This document shows positions 52,782-61,921 of a stretch of DNA of 64,000 nt, piece by piece. The stretch covers positions 682,001-746,000 of the forward strand of contig NZ_FNWJ01000001.1 in the NCBI RefSeq assembly GCF_900108055.1. The letters are read 5' to 3'. The notes below the pieces were generated by a model, which saw nothing but the letters and a program-made list of their open reading frames with translations, was not told the DNA's origin and searched no databases. Numbering within the stretch: the first letter of the stretch is position 1; each line of letters begins with the position of its first letter. Position numbers and translations under genes: made by a program. The stretch is from Thermoleophilum album. GTDB lineage: Bacteria > Actinomycetota > Thermoleophilia > Solirubrobacterales > Thermoleophilaceae.

Positions 52782-53759
52782 CTACGCGGGCGCGTGCTCG
52801 GGCGGCTGCTCGCCGCGCATCACCTCGATCGCGCCGGCCGAGCGCAGTCGCTCGGCGAGCAGCCGCCCGAGCGCCTCAGGCTCAGCGTCCCTGCCCTCGA
52901 CGCGGTCGCGCACCCACGCGGACCCATCCGGGGCCCCCGCCCACCCTTCGAGTGACAGCGCAGCTCTGTCCGGGTCGCAGCGTGCGAGCGCGGCAAGTGG
53001 TGTGTCGCAGCTCGCCTCGAGCGCCGCAACGAGCGCACGCTCGGCGCGCAACTCAGTCCAGGCCAGCCGATCGCAGGCGGCGCGGCAGAGCGCGAGCGCT
53101 CGCTCGTCGTCGGCGCGGACCTCGTACACCAGCGTGCCTTGACCAGGAGCGGGCAGCACCTGCGAGGTTGGGATCGGAGCGCCCTCCCAGGCGATCCCCA
53201 GCCGCTCGAGGCCGGCTGCGGCGAGCACGATCGCGTCGAAGCGGCCGTCCCGCAAGCGGCTCAGCCGGGTGTCGACGTTGCCGCGCAAAGCGAGCACGCG
53301 CAGGTCCGGTCGCGCGGCAAGGAGTTGCGCCCGCCGGCGCAGCGAGGCGGTCCCGATCCGTGCGCCCGCTGGCAGGTCGGCGAGGGAGCGTGCGCCGACC
53401 AGTACGTCGCGGGGATCGGCGCGTGCGGCAGTGGCCGCCAACACCAATCCGCGGGGCAGCTCGCTAGGCACGTCCTTGGCGGAGTGGACGGCGACATCGA
53501 TGCGCCGTTCGAGTAGCGCAAGCTCCAGTTCTTTCACGAAGCGACCCTTGTCGGCGGTCACGGCAGCACGCGGCTCGTCGCCGGTAGTGCGGATCACCAC
53601 CAGCTCGTAGGGACAGCCGAGCGCCTCGGCGGCGAGACGCGCCTGTGCGCGCGCGAGCGGCGAGGGTCTCGTGCCGATGCGCAAGCGTGGCTTCGCCGCC
53701 CGGCGATCGCCGGCGCCCGGCGAGTCGGTCGCGCGGTTCGCGGTGGGCGGCTCCCTCAA
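52782..53759 (-). CDS. hemC: Hydroxymethylbilane synthase
   Basis: 325 residues. R-I-G-T-R-P-S-P-L-A-R, H-S-A-K-D-V-P and R-R-R-A-Q-L are present, and the dipyrromethane-cofactor cysteine is C251 in E-A-S-C-D-T-P. It polymerises four porphobilinogens. The start overlaps the stop of hemA by four bases. Confidence 0.96.
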   Translation of the reverse strand: MREPPTANRATDSPGAGDRRAAKPRLRIGTRPSPLARAQARLAAEALGCPYELVVIRTTGDEPRAAVTADKGRFVKELELALLERRIDVAVHSAKDVPSELPRGLVLAATAARADPRDVLVGARSLADLPAGARIGTASLRRRAQLLAARPDLRVLALRGNVDTRLSRLRDGRFDAIVLAAAGLERLGIAWEGAPIPTSQVLPAPGQGTLVYEVRADDERALALCRAACDRLAWTELRAERALVAALEASCDTPLAALARCDPDRAALSLEGWAGAPDGSAWVRDRVEGRDAEPEALGRLLAERLRSAGAIEVMRGEQPPEHAPA

Positions 53760-55111
53760 ATCCGCTGTGCGCGCCGCCTCGCGCCCCTCGTGCGCGCCGC
53801 CTCGGTCAGTCCTCGCGAGCTCTCGACCTCGGCGTCGGAGGCACGGTCGAGGGCGAACAGCTCGCGGACCGCGTGGGCGAGGCGGTAACCGGCCTCACCA
53901 CCCGCGTGCCGTTTGAGGGCAGCCGTCGGATGGTGCAGCAGACGCTTCGCGAGCGCACGCGCCAGAGCTTCGACGCGCTTGCGGTCGTTGGCCGACAGGC
54001 TCTCCCAGCGTCCCTCGTTCTCCGCCAGGACTTGCGCGACCAGCGCGTCCGCCTGACGCCGCAAGGCAGCGATCGTTGGCAGTACCTCGAGTTCGTCGAG
54101 CCAGGCGGCGAAACGCTCAGCTTCGGCGTCGACGATCGCCTCCGCCTGGCGTCGCTCGAATTCGCGCAAGCGCAGGTTGCGAGCTACCTCGCGCTGCAGG
54201 TCGTCCATGTCGAAGAGGGTGATCCCGCGCACCCCACGCACGCGCGGATCGAAGTCGCGCGGAACCGCGATATCGATGATCACCAGCGGCCGATACTGCC
54301 GCTGAGCCATTACCAGCTCGAGCTCCTCGCAGCCCACGATCTGATGCGGTGAGCCGGTGGAGCTGACGACGATGTCGGCTTCCACCAGTTCGCTGGGAAG
54401 CCGATCGAAGCGCACGGCCTCTCCGCCGAAGCGCCGAGCGAGCCCGATCGCGCGGTCGTAGCGCCGATTCGCCACAAAAACCGTGTGCACGCCCTGCGCG
54501 CGCAGTGCCCGGGCCGTTAGCTCACCGCCCTCGCCGGCGCCGATCACGAGGACACGGCGGCTTGCGAGATCGCCGAGAGTGGTGGCTGCGAGCTCAACCG
54601 CGACCGAAGGCACCGATACGCGGCGCCGGCCGATCGCCGTCTCGGTTCGCACCCGCTTGCCGGTCGCCAGGGCGTCCCGGAAGAGCCGGTTGGTGACTGC
54701 CCCTGTCGCGCCTTCGACGAGCGCGAGCTCGTAGGCGCGCCGAACCTGCCCCAGGATCTCCGCCTCGCCGACCACCATCGAGTCGAGGCCGGCGGCGACC
54801 ATGAAGAGGTGGCGCACGGCGTCGCGATCGCGCAACGAGTAAAGCGCCGACGACAGCTCCGTCGGCCCAATTCCGGCCTGCCCCGCGAGGACCGTCAGGG
54901 CCGCACTTTCGGCGGCGACGACGTCCGCCGTAACCAGGTAAAGCTCGGTTCGGTTGCAAGTCGACAGCGCCACCGCCTCGTGCACGCTAGGTGCCGCCGT
55001 GAGCTCCGCCAGCACACCGGCCGCGCGACCCTCCGGTAGCGCCAGGCGCTCTCGCAGCTCAAGCGGCGCGGTTTTGTGCGATGCACCAAGGGCGACGATG
55101 CCGGCGCTCAC
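53756..55111 (-). CDS. hemA: Glutamyl-tRNA reductase
   Basis: 451 residues. The N-terminus V-A-L-G-A-S-H-K-T-A-P-L-E-L-R-E-R is typical, the catalytic cysteine is C52 in S-T-C-N-R-T-E, and the NADPH domain has V-I-G-A-G-E-G-G-E. GTG 55111 is preferred because GAGGGGG lies nine bases ahead of it; GTG 55129 overlaps the ccmD stop and would add six residues. The enzyme starts tetrapyrrole synthesis. Confidence 0.95.
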   Translation of the reverse strand: MSAGIVALGASHKTAPLELRERLALPEGRAAGVLAELTAAPSVHEAVALSTCNRTELYLVTADVVAAESAALTVLAGQAGIGPTELSSALYSLRDRDAVRHLFMVAAGLDSMVVGEAEILGQVRRAYELALVEGATGAVTNRLFRDALATGKRVRTETAIGRRRVSVPSVAVELAATTLGDLASRRVLVIGAGEGGELTARALRAQGVHTVFVANRRYDRAIGLARRFGGEAVRFDRLPSELVEADIVVSSTGSPHQIVGCEELELVMAQRQYRPLVIIDIAVPRDFDPRVRGVRGITLFDMDDLQREVARNLRLREFERRQAEAIVDAEAERFAAWLDELEVLPTIAALRRQADALVAQVLAENEGRWESLSANDRKRVEALARALAKRLLHHPTAALKRHAGGEAGYRLAHAVRELFALDRASDAEVESSRGLTEAARTRGARRRAQRI

Positions 55112-55125
55112 TCGCGCACGCCCCC

Positions 55126-55296
55126 TCACCTAGCCGACCGCTCGTCGTCGGTCAGCTCGAGCAGTTTCGCGAGCTCCCCCTCGATGCGCGCGAGCTTGGC
55201 GCCGAGGATCGCGACGTACACAACCGGCAAAACCGCGAAGACGATGTAGGCGGCGGCCACGTACTTGCCGGCTTCGTCGAGGGGGAGGGCCGGCAT
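55126..55296 (-). CDS. ccmD: CcmD-like small membrane protein
   Basis: 56 residues, found by reading the gap between ccmC and hemA. One membrane helix (K-Y-V-A-A-A-Y-I-V-F-A-V-L-P-V-V-Y-V-A-I) is followed by a charged helix (R-I-E-G-E-L-A-K-L). Size, topology and place (one base after ccmC) match CcmD, which joins CcmABC and assists release of holo-CcmE. The stop is two bases into the alternative hemA start. Confidence 0.8.
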   Translation of the reverse strand: MPALPLDEAGKYVAAAYIVFAVLPVVYVAILGAKLARIEGELAKLLELTDDERSAR

Positions 55297-55297
55297 C

Positions 55298-56029
55298 TCA
55301 ACCTCCCGCGCCGGTCGACGCGAGCGAGCGGCGCTCGGCTTCCCGCTCGAGTCGGCGACGGAGCTCGGCGAGTCGTGCCGAGGCGCTCTTGGCGGCGATC
55401 TCCAAGCGGCACAGCGTTACGTACAGGAGCGCCACTGCCACCAGTGCCACGAGGAAGGTGAGCCGCATCTCACCGGGCATGTTGCCCCCCGTCTGCGAGA
55501 GCACGCGCGGGTGCGTGAACGACTCGGCGAGGCGCACGGCGATGAAGTTCACGGGCACGAACGCACCCGCGGCGATCGCGAACACCGAAGCCGCACGACT
55601 CTGGCGTTCGCGGTCGTCGATCGAGTAGCGCAGCGGGTAATAGACGCAGTAGAGGAGGAAGACGACGAGGAACGAGACCAGTACCGGTTCGTCCCACAGC
55701 CACCAGTGGCCCCAGGCCGCCCGTGCCCAGATCGAGCCGGTGACGAGCACCACACAGCCAAAGATCACCGCCAGGTGGATCGCGACGTAGCTGCGCAGAT
55801 CCCAGATCGGCTTACGGGTGCGCAGGTACAGAAACCCCATCACGCCGGCCGCGACGAACCCCGAGAGGGCAACGATCGCCGCGGGAACATGCACGTAGAA
55901 GATCTTCTGGATGAAGCCCTGGTCGGCGTCGTTCGGGGCGTAAAAGAAGACCAGCGCGAGCGCCGCGGACAAGGCAAACGCCGTTGCCGCGGCGAGCGGT
56001 GCGAGGCCCTTGGCGCGCTGTTCGGTCAT
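55298..56029 (-). CDS. ccmC: Heme transporter protein CcmC
   Basis: 243 residues with six membrane helices. The tryptophan-rich heme motif W-G-H-W-W-L-W-D-E lies near residue 114, and the conserved histidines (in F-Y-V-H-V-P and S-F-T-H-P) flank it. CcmC presents heme to CcmE during cytochrome c maturation. Its ATG overlaps the ccmB stop. The C-terminus is charged and longer than usual. Confidence 0.95.
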   Translation of the reverse strand: MTEQRAKGLAPLAAATAFALSAALALVFFYAPNDADQGFIQKIFYVHVPAAIVALSGFVAAGVMGFLYLRTRKPIWDLRSYVAIHLAVIFGCVVLVTGSIWARAAWGHWWLWDEPVLVSFLVVFLLYCVYYPLRYSIDDRERQSRAASVFAIAAGAFVPVNFIAVRLAESFTHPRVLSQTGGNMPGEMRLTFLVALVAVALLYVTLCRLEIAAKSASARLAELRRRLEREAERRSLASTGAGG

Positions 56030-56706
56030 TCCTCGAGCAGATGGTCGGCGACGCCGACGGCGATCGTTACGAACAACAAATCGTAAAGCCCGAGCAGCAA
56101 CAACCAGCGCAGCTCGGGCGCACCGACCGGTCGGGCGAACAGGGGTGTGGTCGCTTCGACCGCCCCAATCACCAGCGGTACTGCCAGGGGCAGCAACAAC
56201 ATCGGGACGATCAGCTCGCGCAAGCGCGAAAGCAGGGCGAGCGCTGCGGTCAGGGCGCCGACCGCCGCCAGGCCACCGTTGACGAGTACGCCCACCACGA
56301 TCAGCCAGGGGAGGGCGGGCAACAGCGGCGGCCCGAGCAAAAAGAGAGCGAATGCCGGTAGCGCGCAGGCCGTGATCACCGCTAGGGCCGCGAACAGCGA
56401 GGTGGCTTTCGCGGCGACGAGCGTGCCGCCGTCGATCCCCGCGAGCCTCAGGGCGTCGATGCCGCCTTCCTCTGCGTCGGCCACGAACAGACGGACGATC
56501 ACCAAGAACGCGGCGAAAAGCAGCGACAACCAAAACACCCCGGCCGCCAGCGCGCCCTCGAGCGTGTCGCGTTGCAGCGCGAAGTGGAAGACGACGATCG
56601 CGCACACTGCGAACAGCGCGCCGGCGGGAAGCGCCTCGCCCGAACGCAGCTCGAGCTGCACGTCCTTCACCACGATCGCCCGCAACGGCCGCGCGCGAGC
56701 GTTCAC
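56026..56706 (-). CDS. ccmB: Heme exporter protein CcmB
   Basis: 226 residues, six membrane helices, from a GTG start that overlaps ccmA by four bases. The N-terminus V-V-K-D-V-Q-L-E-L-R-S and the block A-D-A-E-E-G-G-I-D-A-L-R-L are CcmB features. It is the permease partner of CcmA. Confidence 0.93.
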   Translation of the reverse strand: MNARARPLRAIVVKDVQLELRSGEALPAGALFAVCAIVVFHFALQRDTLEGALAAGVFWLSLLFAAFLVIVRLFVADAEEGGIDALRLAGIDGGTLVAAKATSLFAALAVITACALPAFALFLLGPPLLPALPWLIVVGVLVNGGLAAVGALTAALALLSRLRELIVPMLLLPLAVPLVIGAVEATTPLFARPVGAPELRWLLLLGLYDLLFVTIAVGVADHLLEE

Positions 56707-57389
56707 GCGAGGGCCTCCTCGAGCGCTGCCGCGTCGACGTGCTCGCGGCGAAGCAACCGTGGTCGGCCGGCGGCGAGCACCAGCACGTGGTCGGCCTCGC
56801 GCGCCGCGAGCGCCAGGTCGTGGGTGACGAGGACGCGCGTGCGTCCCGCCGCCGCGAGCAGCTCCCCGGCCAGGCGCTCCGCGCGCACGTCGAGCCCGTG
56901 GAACGGTTCGTCGAGTACCAGGAGCTCGGGATCCGCCAGCAGCGCGCAGGCGATCGCCGCCCGTTGGCGCAGACCGCGCGAAAGTTCGCGCACCGGTCGA
57001 TCGGCGACGGCATCGAGTGCGGCCGCCGACAAGAGCGCCTCCACCCGCTCGTTGGGAAGTCCCAAAAGGCGCGCCCGGAAGCGAGCGTTCTCGCGCGCGC
57101 TCAGCCGGCGGTAGAGCGGAGCGTCGTGGCCGACGTAACCGATTCGCCCGCGCAGCTTGTGACGCTCGTCGGGTAGCGCGGCCCCGAGCACCCGCACGTG
57201 TCCCTCGCTGGCCCGCAAAAGGCCGGCGACGATGCGCGCCAGCGTCGTCTTGCCGGCGCCGTTGGCACCGACGACGCAGAGCGTCTCGCCCGGGGCGACG
57301 CACAGCGTGACGTCTCGAAGCGCGACCACCTCACCGAAACGGCGGCCGACGCCGTCGAGCTCGATCGCCGCCGCTTGCGGGGCGGACAT
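56703..57389 (-). CDS. ccmA: CcmA ABC-type ATPase of cytochrome c biogenesis
   Basis: 228 residues. Walker A G-A-N-G-A-G-K-T at 41-48; signature L-S-R-G-L-R-Q-R (S-R-G in place of S-G-G, as in many CcmA); Walker B L-L-V-L-D-E-P; and T-H-D. An earlier in-frame start at 57428 would overlap sirC by 26 bases. Confidence 0.93.
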   Translation of the reverse strand: MSAPQAAAIELDGVGRRFGEVVALRDVTLCVAPGETLCVVGANGAGKTTLARIVAGLLRASEGHVRVLGAALPDERHKLRGRIGYVGHDAPLYRRLSARENARFRARLLGLPNERVEALLSAAALDAVADRPVRELSRGLRQRAAIACALLADPELLVLDEPFHGLDVRAERLAGELLAAAGRTRVLVTHDLALAAREADHVLVLAAGRPRLLRREHVDAAALEEALA

Positions 57390-57402
57390 CTGCCCCGCAC
57401 GC

Positions 57403-58146
57403 TCAGGCGAGCGCGCGCTCGCGCTCACGCTGAGCGGCGGCGATCAGCTCGCGCACGGCTTGTTCCTCCCCGCGTCGCAGAAGCTCGATGGGGTCGGGCT
57501 GGCCGTTGACGATCGACTCGAAGAACTCCTTGCGGTCCTGGTAGGTGGGAAGCGTCGCCTTCGCCCAGCCGCGCACCTCGTTCAGCAGCACGGCGAGACG
57601 CGCATAAGGCTCGCCGTAGCGAGCAGCGACCTCGTCGCGGATCCGCTTGGCGAGGGCAGGCGACGCCCCCGCGGTGGAGATAGCGATCGCCAGCGGGCCC
57701 TGACGCACGATCGCCGGCAGGATGAAGTTGCAAAGGGGCGGCACGTCGACCACGTTGACCAGCATCGCCCGCCGCTCCGCCTCCTCGAAGATGCGGATGT
57801 TGACCTCGCTGTCGTCGGTCGCTGCGATCACCAGGAAGGCGCCGTCGAGATCGCTCGGCTGCCAAGCCCGCGGAATCCACTCGATCGACCCCTCGGCCGC
57901 GAGCTCCTGCAAGGGCTCGATCGCTTGCGGGGCGATCAACACGACGGCGGCGTCGCAAGCCAGTAGGCCCTCGACCTTTTCGAGGCCGACCTCGCCTCCT
58001 CCCACCACAAGGCAGCGCCGACCGCTGAGTCGCAGGCAGGCGACGTAGAAGGGCGTGTCGAGCATGCCTTGGACGCAGGACTGGTCGCAGATCCCCTTGC
58101 GGAGCTGGCAGACGCACTCCTTACCGGCGTAGGCCTGCGCGGGCAT
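57403..58146 (-). CDS. sirC: Precorrin-2 dehydrogenase/sirohydrochlorin ferrochelatase with a Cys-rich N-terminus
   Basis: 247 residues. NAD motif V-V-G-G-G-E-V-G near 48-54 and the catalytic-aspartate block [11 protein letters not shown] match Met8p/SirC/CysG-N enzymes, which turn precorrin-2 into sirohydrochlorin and can insert iron. Before the normal start (M-L-D-T-P-F at 28) is a 27-residue extension with C11, C13, C20 and C24. The leaderless promoter hexamer seven bases ahead of ATG 58146 supports this longer start. It heads the sirC-ccm-hem operon. Confidence 0.9.
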   Translation of the reverse strand: MPAQAYAGKECVCQLRKGICDQSCVQGMLDTPFYVACLRLSGRRCLVVGGGEVGLEKVEGLLACDAAVVLIAPQAIEPLQELAAEGSIEWIPRAWQPSDLDGAFLVIAATDDSEVNIRIFEEAERRAMLVNVVDVPPLCNFILPAIVRQGPLAIAISTAGASPALAKRIRDEVAARYGEPYARLAVLLNEVRGWAKATLPTYQDRKEFFESIVNGQPDPIELLRRGEEQAVRELIAAAQRERERALA

Positions 58147-58153
58147 TGCAGGC

Positions 58154-58159
58154 AGTGTA
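58154..58159 (-). promoter_or_regulatory. -10 hexamer of a leaderless promoter (sirC-ccm-hem operon)
   Basis: On the minus strand TACACT is followed by seven bases and the sirC ATG. There is no ribosome-binding site. Confidence 0.55.
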
Positions 58160-58166
58160 CGCGCCG

Positions 58167-59000
58167 CTAGGCGGGTTCCGATCGCTGCGCTTGGTGTACG
58201 CGTTCGAGCAGCGCCAGCACCGCTTCCCGCGCCCGGTCCGGGGCCTCTTCAAAGACGAAGTGGCCTGCTTCCTCCACCACCACGACCTGCGCCTGCGGTA
58301 GCAGCTTCGCGAAGCGGTAGGCCCCACCCACCGGCGCGTACTTGTCGCGAGCGCCCCAGAGCGCGAGCGCCGGCACGTCGAGTTCGCGCAAGCGGCCTTC
58401 GAGCGGGGCGAGCTTCTCGAAGTCACCCGAGCGATAGAGCTCAAGTTGCGCCATCCGCCGCTCGCGGTCGCGCAGACACTTCCAGTACTCGTCGATTGTG
58501 CGGTCGTCGAAACCCGGCCACTCCGAGCGCAGTGCTTGGGCCAAGAGATCGCGGGTCAACAACTCCATGAGCTCCTCTCCGTGATCGGGTGTGCGCATCT
58601 GCTCAGCCAACCCGTGCCAACGACCGTCGCTGAAGAAGCCGGTGCAGGAGACGACGAGGCCGGCGATCGGCAGTTCCCGCTCGAGGATCCAGCGCAGCCC
58701 GATTAGACCGCCCCAATCGTGCGCGACTAGTACGAAGTTGGTGAGGTCGAGCGCTCGGCGGAACAGTTCCAGACGCTCGATCTGTCGTTCCCAGTTGCCC
58801 GGGCGCACGTCCGGCGAGTCGCCGAAGTTCGCGAGGTCGGGAGCGATCGCCAAAAAGCCGGCCGCTCCCACCGGATCCAGCAGATGCCGCCACATGTACG
58901 ACGACTCCGGGTATCCGTGGAGCATCAGTACCGGCAGTCCGTCCGTCGGGCCGCTCCGCCGATACGCGAGCGGGGCGTGGTCCGCGCTGACGAGTTCCAT
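58167..59000 (-). CDS. Alpha/beta hydrolase with aspartate nucleophile (haloalkane dehalogenase/epoxide hydrolase type)
   Basis: 277 residues. H-G-Y-P-E (oxyanion hole), H-D-W-G-G with D95 as nucleophile, G-A-R-D-K-Y-A-P as the acid region and A-G-H-F-V-F-E-E as the catalytic histidine. An aspartate nucleophile points to haloalkane dehalogenase or epoxide hydrolase rather than an esterase. The cap-domain residues needed to separate these are not certain by eye. Start supported by a leaderless promoter. Confidence 0.86.
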   Translation of the reverse strand: MELVSADHAPLAYRRSGPTDGLPVLMLHGYPESSYMWRHLLDPVGAAGFLAIAPDLANFGDSPDVRPGNWERQIERLELFRRALDLTNFVLVAHDWGGLIGLRWILERELPIAGLVVSCTGFFSDGRWHGLAEQMRTPDHGEELMELLTRDLLAQALRSEWPGFDDRTIDEYWKCLRDRERRMAQLELYRSGDFEKLAPLEGRLRELDVPALALWGARDKYAPVGGAYRFAKLLPQAQVVVVEEAGHFVFEEAPDRAREAVLALLERVHQAQRSEPA

Positions 59001-59007
59001 CGGCCCG

Positions 59008-59013
59008 AACCTA
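59008..59013 (-). promoter_or_regulatory. -10 hexamer of a leaderless promoter (alpha/beta hydrolase)
   Basis: On the minus strand TAGGTT is followed by seven bases and the ATG at 59000. No ribosome-binding site is seen. Confidence 0.55.
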
Positions 59014-59154
59014 CCGCGTCTTCGGCGTGTCTTGCGCGGCGACGCGGAACGTACCCGCGCGGCGACGCGGGGGGCCGCCGCGCGGCGCGGGGCGGCGTAC
59101 CAACCACGCCGCGATGCGACACAATGGGGGTCCTGCACGCGAGGAGGGAGTCGG

Positions 59155-59769
59155 ATGGCGCCGCTGGTTCCAATGGTCATCGAGCAGGACGCGCGCGGAG
59201 AGCGCGCGTTCGATATCTACTCGCGCCTCCTGCGCGACCGCGTGGTCTTTCTCGGCTCACCGATCGACGACCAGGTTGCGAACCTCGTGATCGCGCAGCT
59301 TTTGCACCTCGAGTCCGAAGACCCCGACCGCGACATTGCGCTCTACATCAACTGTCCTGGCGGGTCGGTGTACGCCGGCCTGGCGATCTACGACACGATG
59401 CAGTTCATCCGCTGCGACGTGCAGACGACGTGTGTCGGGATCGCGATGTCGATGGGCTCGCTTTTGCTCGCAGCCGGCGCTCCTGGCAAGCGATCCGCCT
59501 TGCCGAACAGTCGCATCCTGATCCACCAGCCGTCGGCCGGGTTCGAAGGGCCTTCCAGTGACATCGAGATCCACGCACGCGAGGTCCTCGATCTGCGCAG
59601 GCGTATCGACGAGATCTACGCCAAGCACACCGGCCAGACGCCCGAACGCATTCATCAGGACACCGAGCGGGATCGTTTCTTCAAGCCCGAGGAGGCGGTC
59701 GAGTACGGCCTCATCGACCGCGTGCTCGAGCCCAAGGAGCGCACCCGCCCCGAGCCGGCCCTGACTTAG
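59155..59769 (+). CDS. clpP: ATP-dependent Clp protease proteolytic subunit
   Basis: 204 residues. The serine is S99 in [12 protein letters not shown], the histidine is H124 in I-L-I-H-Q-P-S, and the aspartate lies near 173. Y-I-N-C-P-G-G-S-V is standard. A strong GAGGAGGGAG lies five bases ahead of the ATG. No clpX is adjacent. Confidence 0.97.
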   Translation: MAPLVPMVIEQDARGERAFDIYSRLLRDRVVFLGSPIDDQVANLVIAQLLHLESEDPDRDIALYINCPGGSVYAGLAIYDTMQFIRCDVQTTCVGIAMSMGSLLLAAGAPGKRSALPNSRILIHQPSAGFEGPSSDIEIHAREVLDLRRRIDEIYAKHTGQTPERIHQDTERDRFFKPEEAVEYGLIDRVLEPKERTRPEPALT

Positions 59770-59786
59770 CGCAACCGCTGGTCTCC

Positions 59787-61097
59787 GTGTCCGTCGCCCC
59801 GACCTTGGAGCGCAGTCGCCTGGAGGGGCGCACCGTCGACCTTTTGCGCCGGCTGATCCAGATCGATACCACCAACCCTCCCGGCAACGAACGGGCTGCC
59901 CAGGAGCTGCTGGCGGAGCGTTTGCGAAGGGTCGGGTTCGAGTGCGAGCTGGTCGGTGTCGAGCGCGCCCGGCCGAACCTGGTCGCGCGTCTGCGCGCGC
60001 GCTCCGATGGCCCGGTGTTGGCGTTCCTCGGTCATGTCGACACGGTGCTCGCCGACCCCTCCGACTGGTCGTGCGATCCGTGGTCGGGCGAGTTGCGTGA
60101 CGGGCACGTCTGGGGGCGCGGCGCGCTCGACATGAAGGGTCAGGTGGCGGCCGAGGTGGTTGCTGCGGAGTCGCTGGCGGCTGCCGGCTGGCGACCTTCC
60201 TCGGGGGAGCTGCGGTTGATCCTGACCTGCGACGAAGAGGCCGGCGGAGCGCTCGGCGCGCGCTGGTTGTGCGAGCAGCGGCCCGACCTTGCGCGCAGCG
60301 ATTTCGTCATCAACGAGGGCGGCGGCGAGACCTTCACGCTCGGCGGACAGCGCTACTGGAGCGTGGGCGTCGGCGAGAAGGGGGTCTTCCGCTTCCGGGT
60401 GCGTGCACGAGGGCGCGCTGGCCACGCCTCGACCCCCGGCCTCGCCGACAACGCGCTGGCGAAGTTGGCGCCGGTCTTGTCGCGGCTCGCTGCTGCCGGG
60501 ACGGTGCCGCTTGCGTCCGCCTCCTTGCGGCCGCTGCTGGAGGCGCTCGGCGAGTCGCCGGCTGCGCTCGTCGCAAGCGCCGGCGCCGACGATCGCTTGG
60601 TGGCGTTGCTCGAGCCGATGCTCGGCGTCACTTTCGCGCCGACGATGGCCAGCGGGTCGCCGAAGATCAACGTGATTCCGGCGCGGGCGGAGCTGCGCGT
60701 CGACTGTCGCGTGCCGCCAGGGGTCGAGCGCTCCGAGGTGCTGCGAGTGATTCGGGAGGTAGTGGGCGACGGGGACTTCGAGGTGGCAGTCGACGAAACC
60801 ACCGACGGCAGTCTCTCGCCGGCGGAGGGGCCGTTGTTCGAGGCGATCTGCGAGTTCTGCGAGCGCGAGGCGCCGCGAGCGCGCCCGCTGCCGACGCTGC
60901 TTCCCGGCTTTACCGACTCGCGCTGGTTTCGGGCGGCGTTTCCCGAGTGTGTCGCCTACGGCTTCTTTCCCCAGCTGGCGATGGACATGGTCGATGCGGC
61001 ACAGTTGATTCACGGTGCCGACGAGCGGGTGCCGGTGGCGGATCTCGGCCTCGCCGCCGCCTGCTACGTCGAGCTCGCGGAGCGGCTACTTCGGTGA
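59787..61097 (+). CDS. M20-family metallopeptidase (ArgE/DapE/ACY1-like)
   Basis: 436 residues. Metal ligands: F-L-G-H-V-D-T-V, G-R-G-A-L-D-M-K-G, and C-D-E-E-A-G; a dimerisation domain follows G-R-A-G-H-A-S-T-P. The family deacylates N-acyl amino acids or cleaves dipeptides. The specific substrate cannot be told. The GTG start is 17 bases after clpP. Its stop overlaps the next GTG. Confidence 0.9.
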   Translation: MSVAPTLERSRLEGRTVDLLRRLIQIDTTNPPGNERAAQELLAERLRRVGFECELVGVERARPNLVARLRARSDGPVLAFLGHVDTVLADPSDWSCDPWSGELRDGHVWGRGALDMKGQVAAEVVAAESLAAAGWRPSSGELRLILTCDEEAGGALGARWLCEQRPDLARSDFVINEGGGETFTLGGQRYWSVGVGEKGVFRFRVRARGRAGHASTPGLADNALAKLAPVLSRLAAAGTVPLASASLRPLLEALGESPAALVASAGADDRLVALLEPMLGVTFAPTMASGSPKINVIPARAELRVDCRVPPGVERSEVLRVIREVVGDGDFEVAVDETTDGSLSPAEGPLFEAICEFCEREAPRARPLPTLLPGFTDSRWFRAAFPECVAYGFFPQLAMDMVDAAQLIHGADERVPVADLGLAAACYVELAERLLR

Positions 61098-61909
61098 CGG
61101 CGCAGCGGATCGGCGGGATGGCGCTTGCGAACGGCGTGCTCTTGCACGGACCGACGGCTTGGGCCTGTGCGGTGCGCACTGCGGACGGCGAGATCCAGGT
61201 GCGCGCGGGCCGCAAGCGCTTCACGCCGCCGGCGTGGCTCGCCGGCGTGCCGGGACTGCGGGGGCTTGCCCGACTTGCCGAAGCGGTCGCGGTGCTCGGC
61301 GAGGTGCGACGCGCGCTGCCCCAGGCGCGGCTGCCTTTCATGCGCTCGAGCACGCTGCTCGCGGCGGTCGCCGCGGCGCTCGCCGGGTCGTCGTTGCGGC
61401 GTCGCGGGGGCGGCTCGCTGTCGGCGGAGATCGGAGTCGGCCTGCTCGGTCTAGCACCGGCCTTGGTGGCTCTGCGTGAGGGGCGGGTGGCCGCTTACCA
61501 CGGTGCCGAGCACAAGGTGATCGCGGCTTGGGAACACGGCTCGCAGGCTGCCGACGAGGCGCGTGAGCACGAGCGCTGCGGGACCCACCTGGTCGCGCCG
61601 ATGCTGGCGTTGACCGCTGTTGGGAACGCGCTCCTGAGACGGCGCGGTGTGCGCGGACCGGCTGCCGAAGCGGCGGTGCAACTCGCGGCTGCGGGAGCTG
61701 CCTTCGAGCTTTTCGCATGGAGCGAGCGCAATCGCGGCCGGGCTCTTGCCGATGCCCTCCAGGCACCTGGGCGGTGGTTCCAGCGCGTCTTCGGTACGCG
61801 CGAACCCGATCGCCGAGAGCTCGATGTGGCGACCGCCGCTCTGCGGGAGCTCCTGCGCGTCGAGCAGCTCGCGGGTAACGACGCAGACACCGCCGCCAGC
61901 GGTGCCTAG
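61094..61909 (+). CDS. DUF1385 family membrane protein
   Basis: 271 residues. A-Y-H-G-A-E-H-K-V-I and E-H-E-R-C-G-T-H-L are diagnostic for DUF1385, and M-A-L-A-N-G-V-L-L opens the family's N-terminus. Two or three membrane helices. No role is established for the family. The GTG start overlaps the M20 gene (GTGA). Confidence 0.88.
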   Translation: MTAQRIGGMALANGVLLHGPTAWACAVRTADGEIQVRAGRKRFTPPAWLAGVPGLRGLARLAEAVAVLGEVRRALPQARLPFMRSSTLLAAVAAALAGSSLRRRGGGSLSAEIGVGLLGLAPALVALREGRVAAYHGAEHKVIAAWEHGSQAADEAREHERCGTHLVAPMLALTAVGNALLRRRGVRGPAAEAAVQLAAAGAAFELFAWSERNRGRALADALQAPGRWFQRVFGTREPDRRELDVATAALRELLRVEQLAGNDADTAASGA

Positions 61910-61912
61910 CAT
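61907..61912 (+). promoter_or_regulatory. -10-like hexamer upstream of pncB
   Basis: TAGCAT lies nine bases before the pncB ATG. The TAG is the DUF1385 stop codon. A leader of about two bases is implied. Confidence 0.35.
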
Positions 61913-61921
61913 TCCCGCCCC

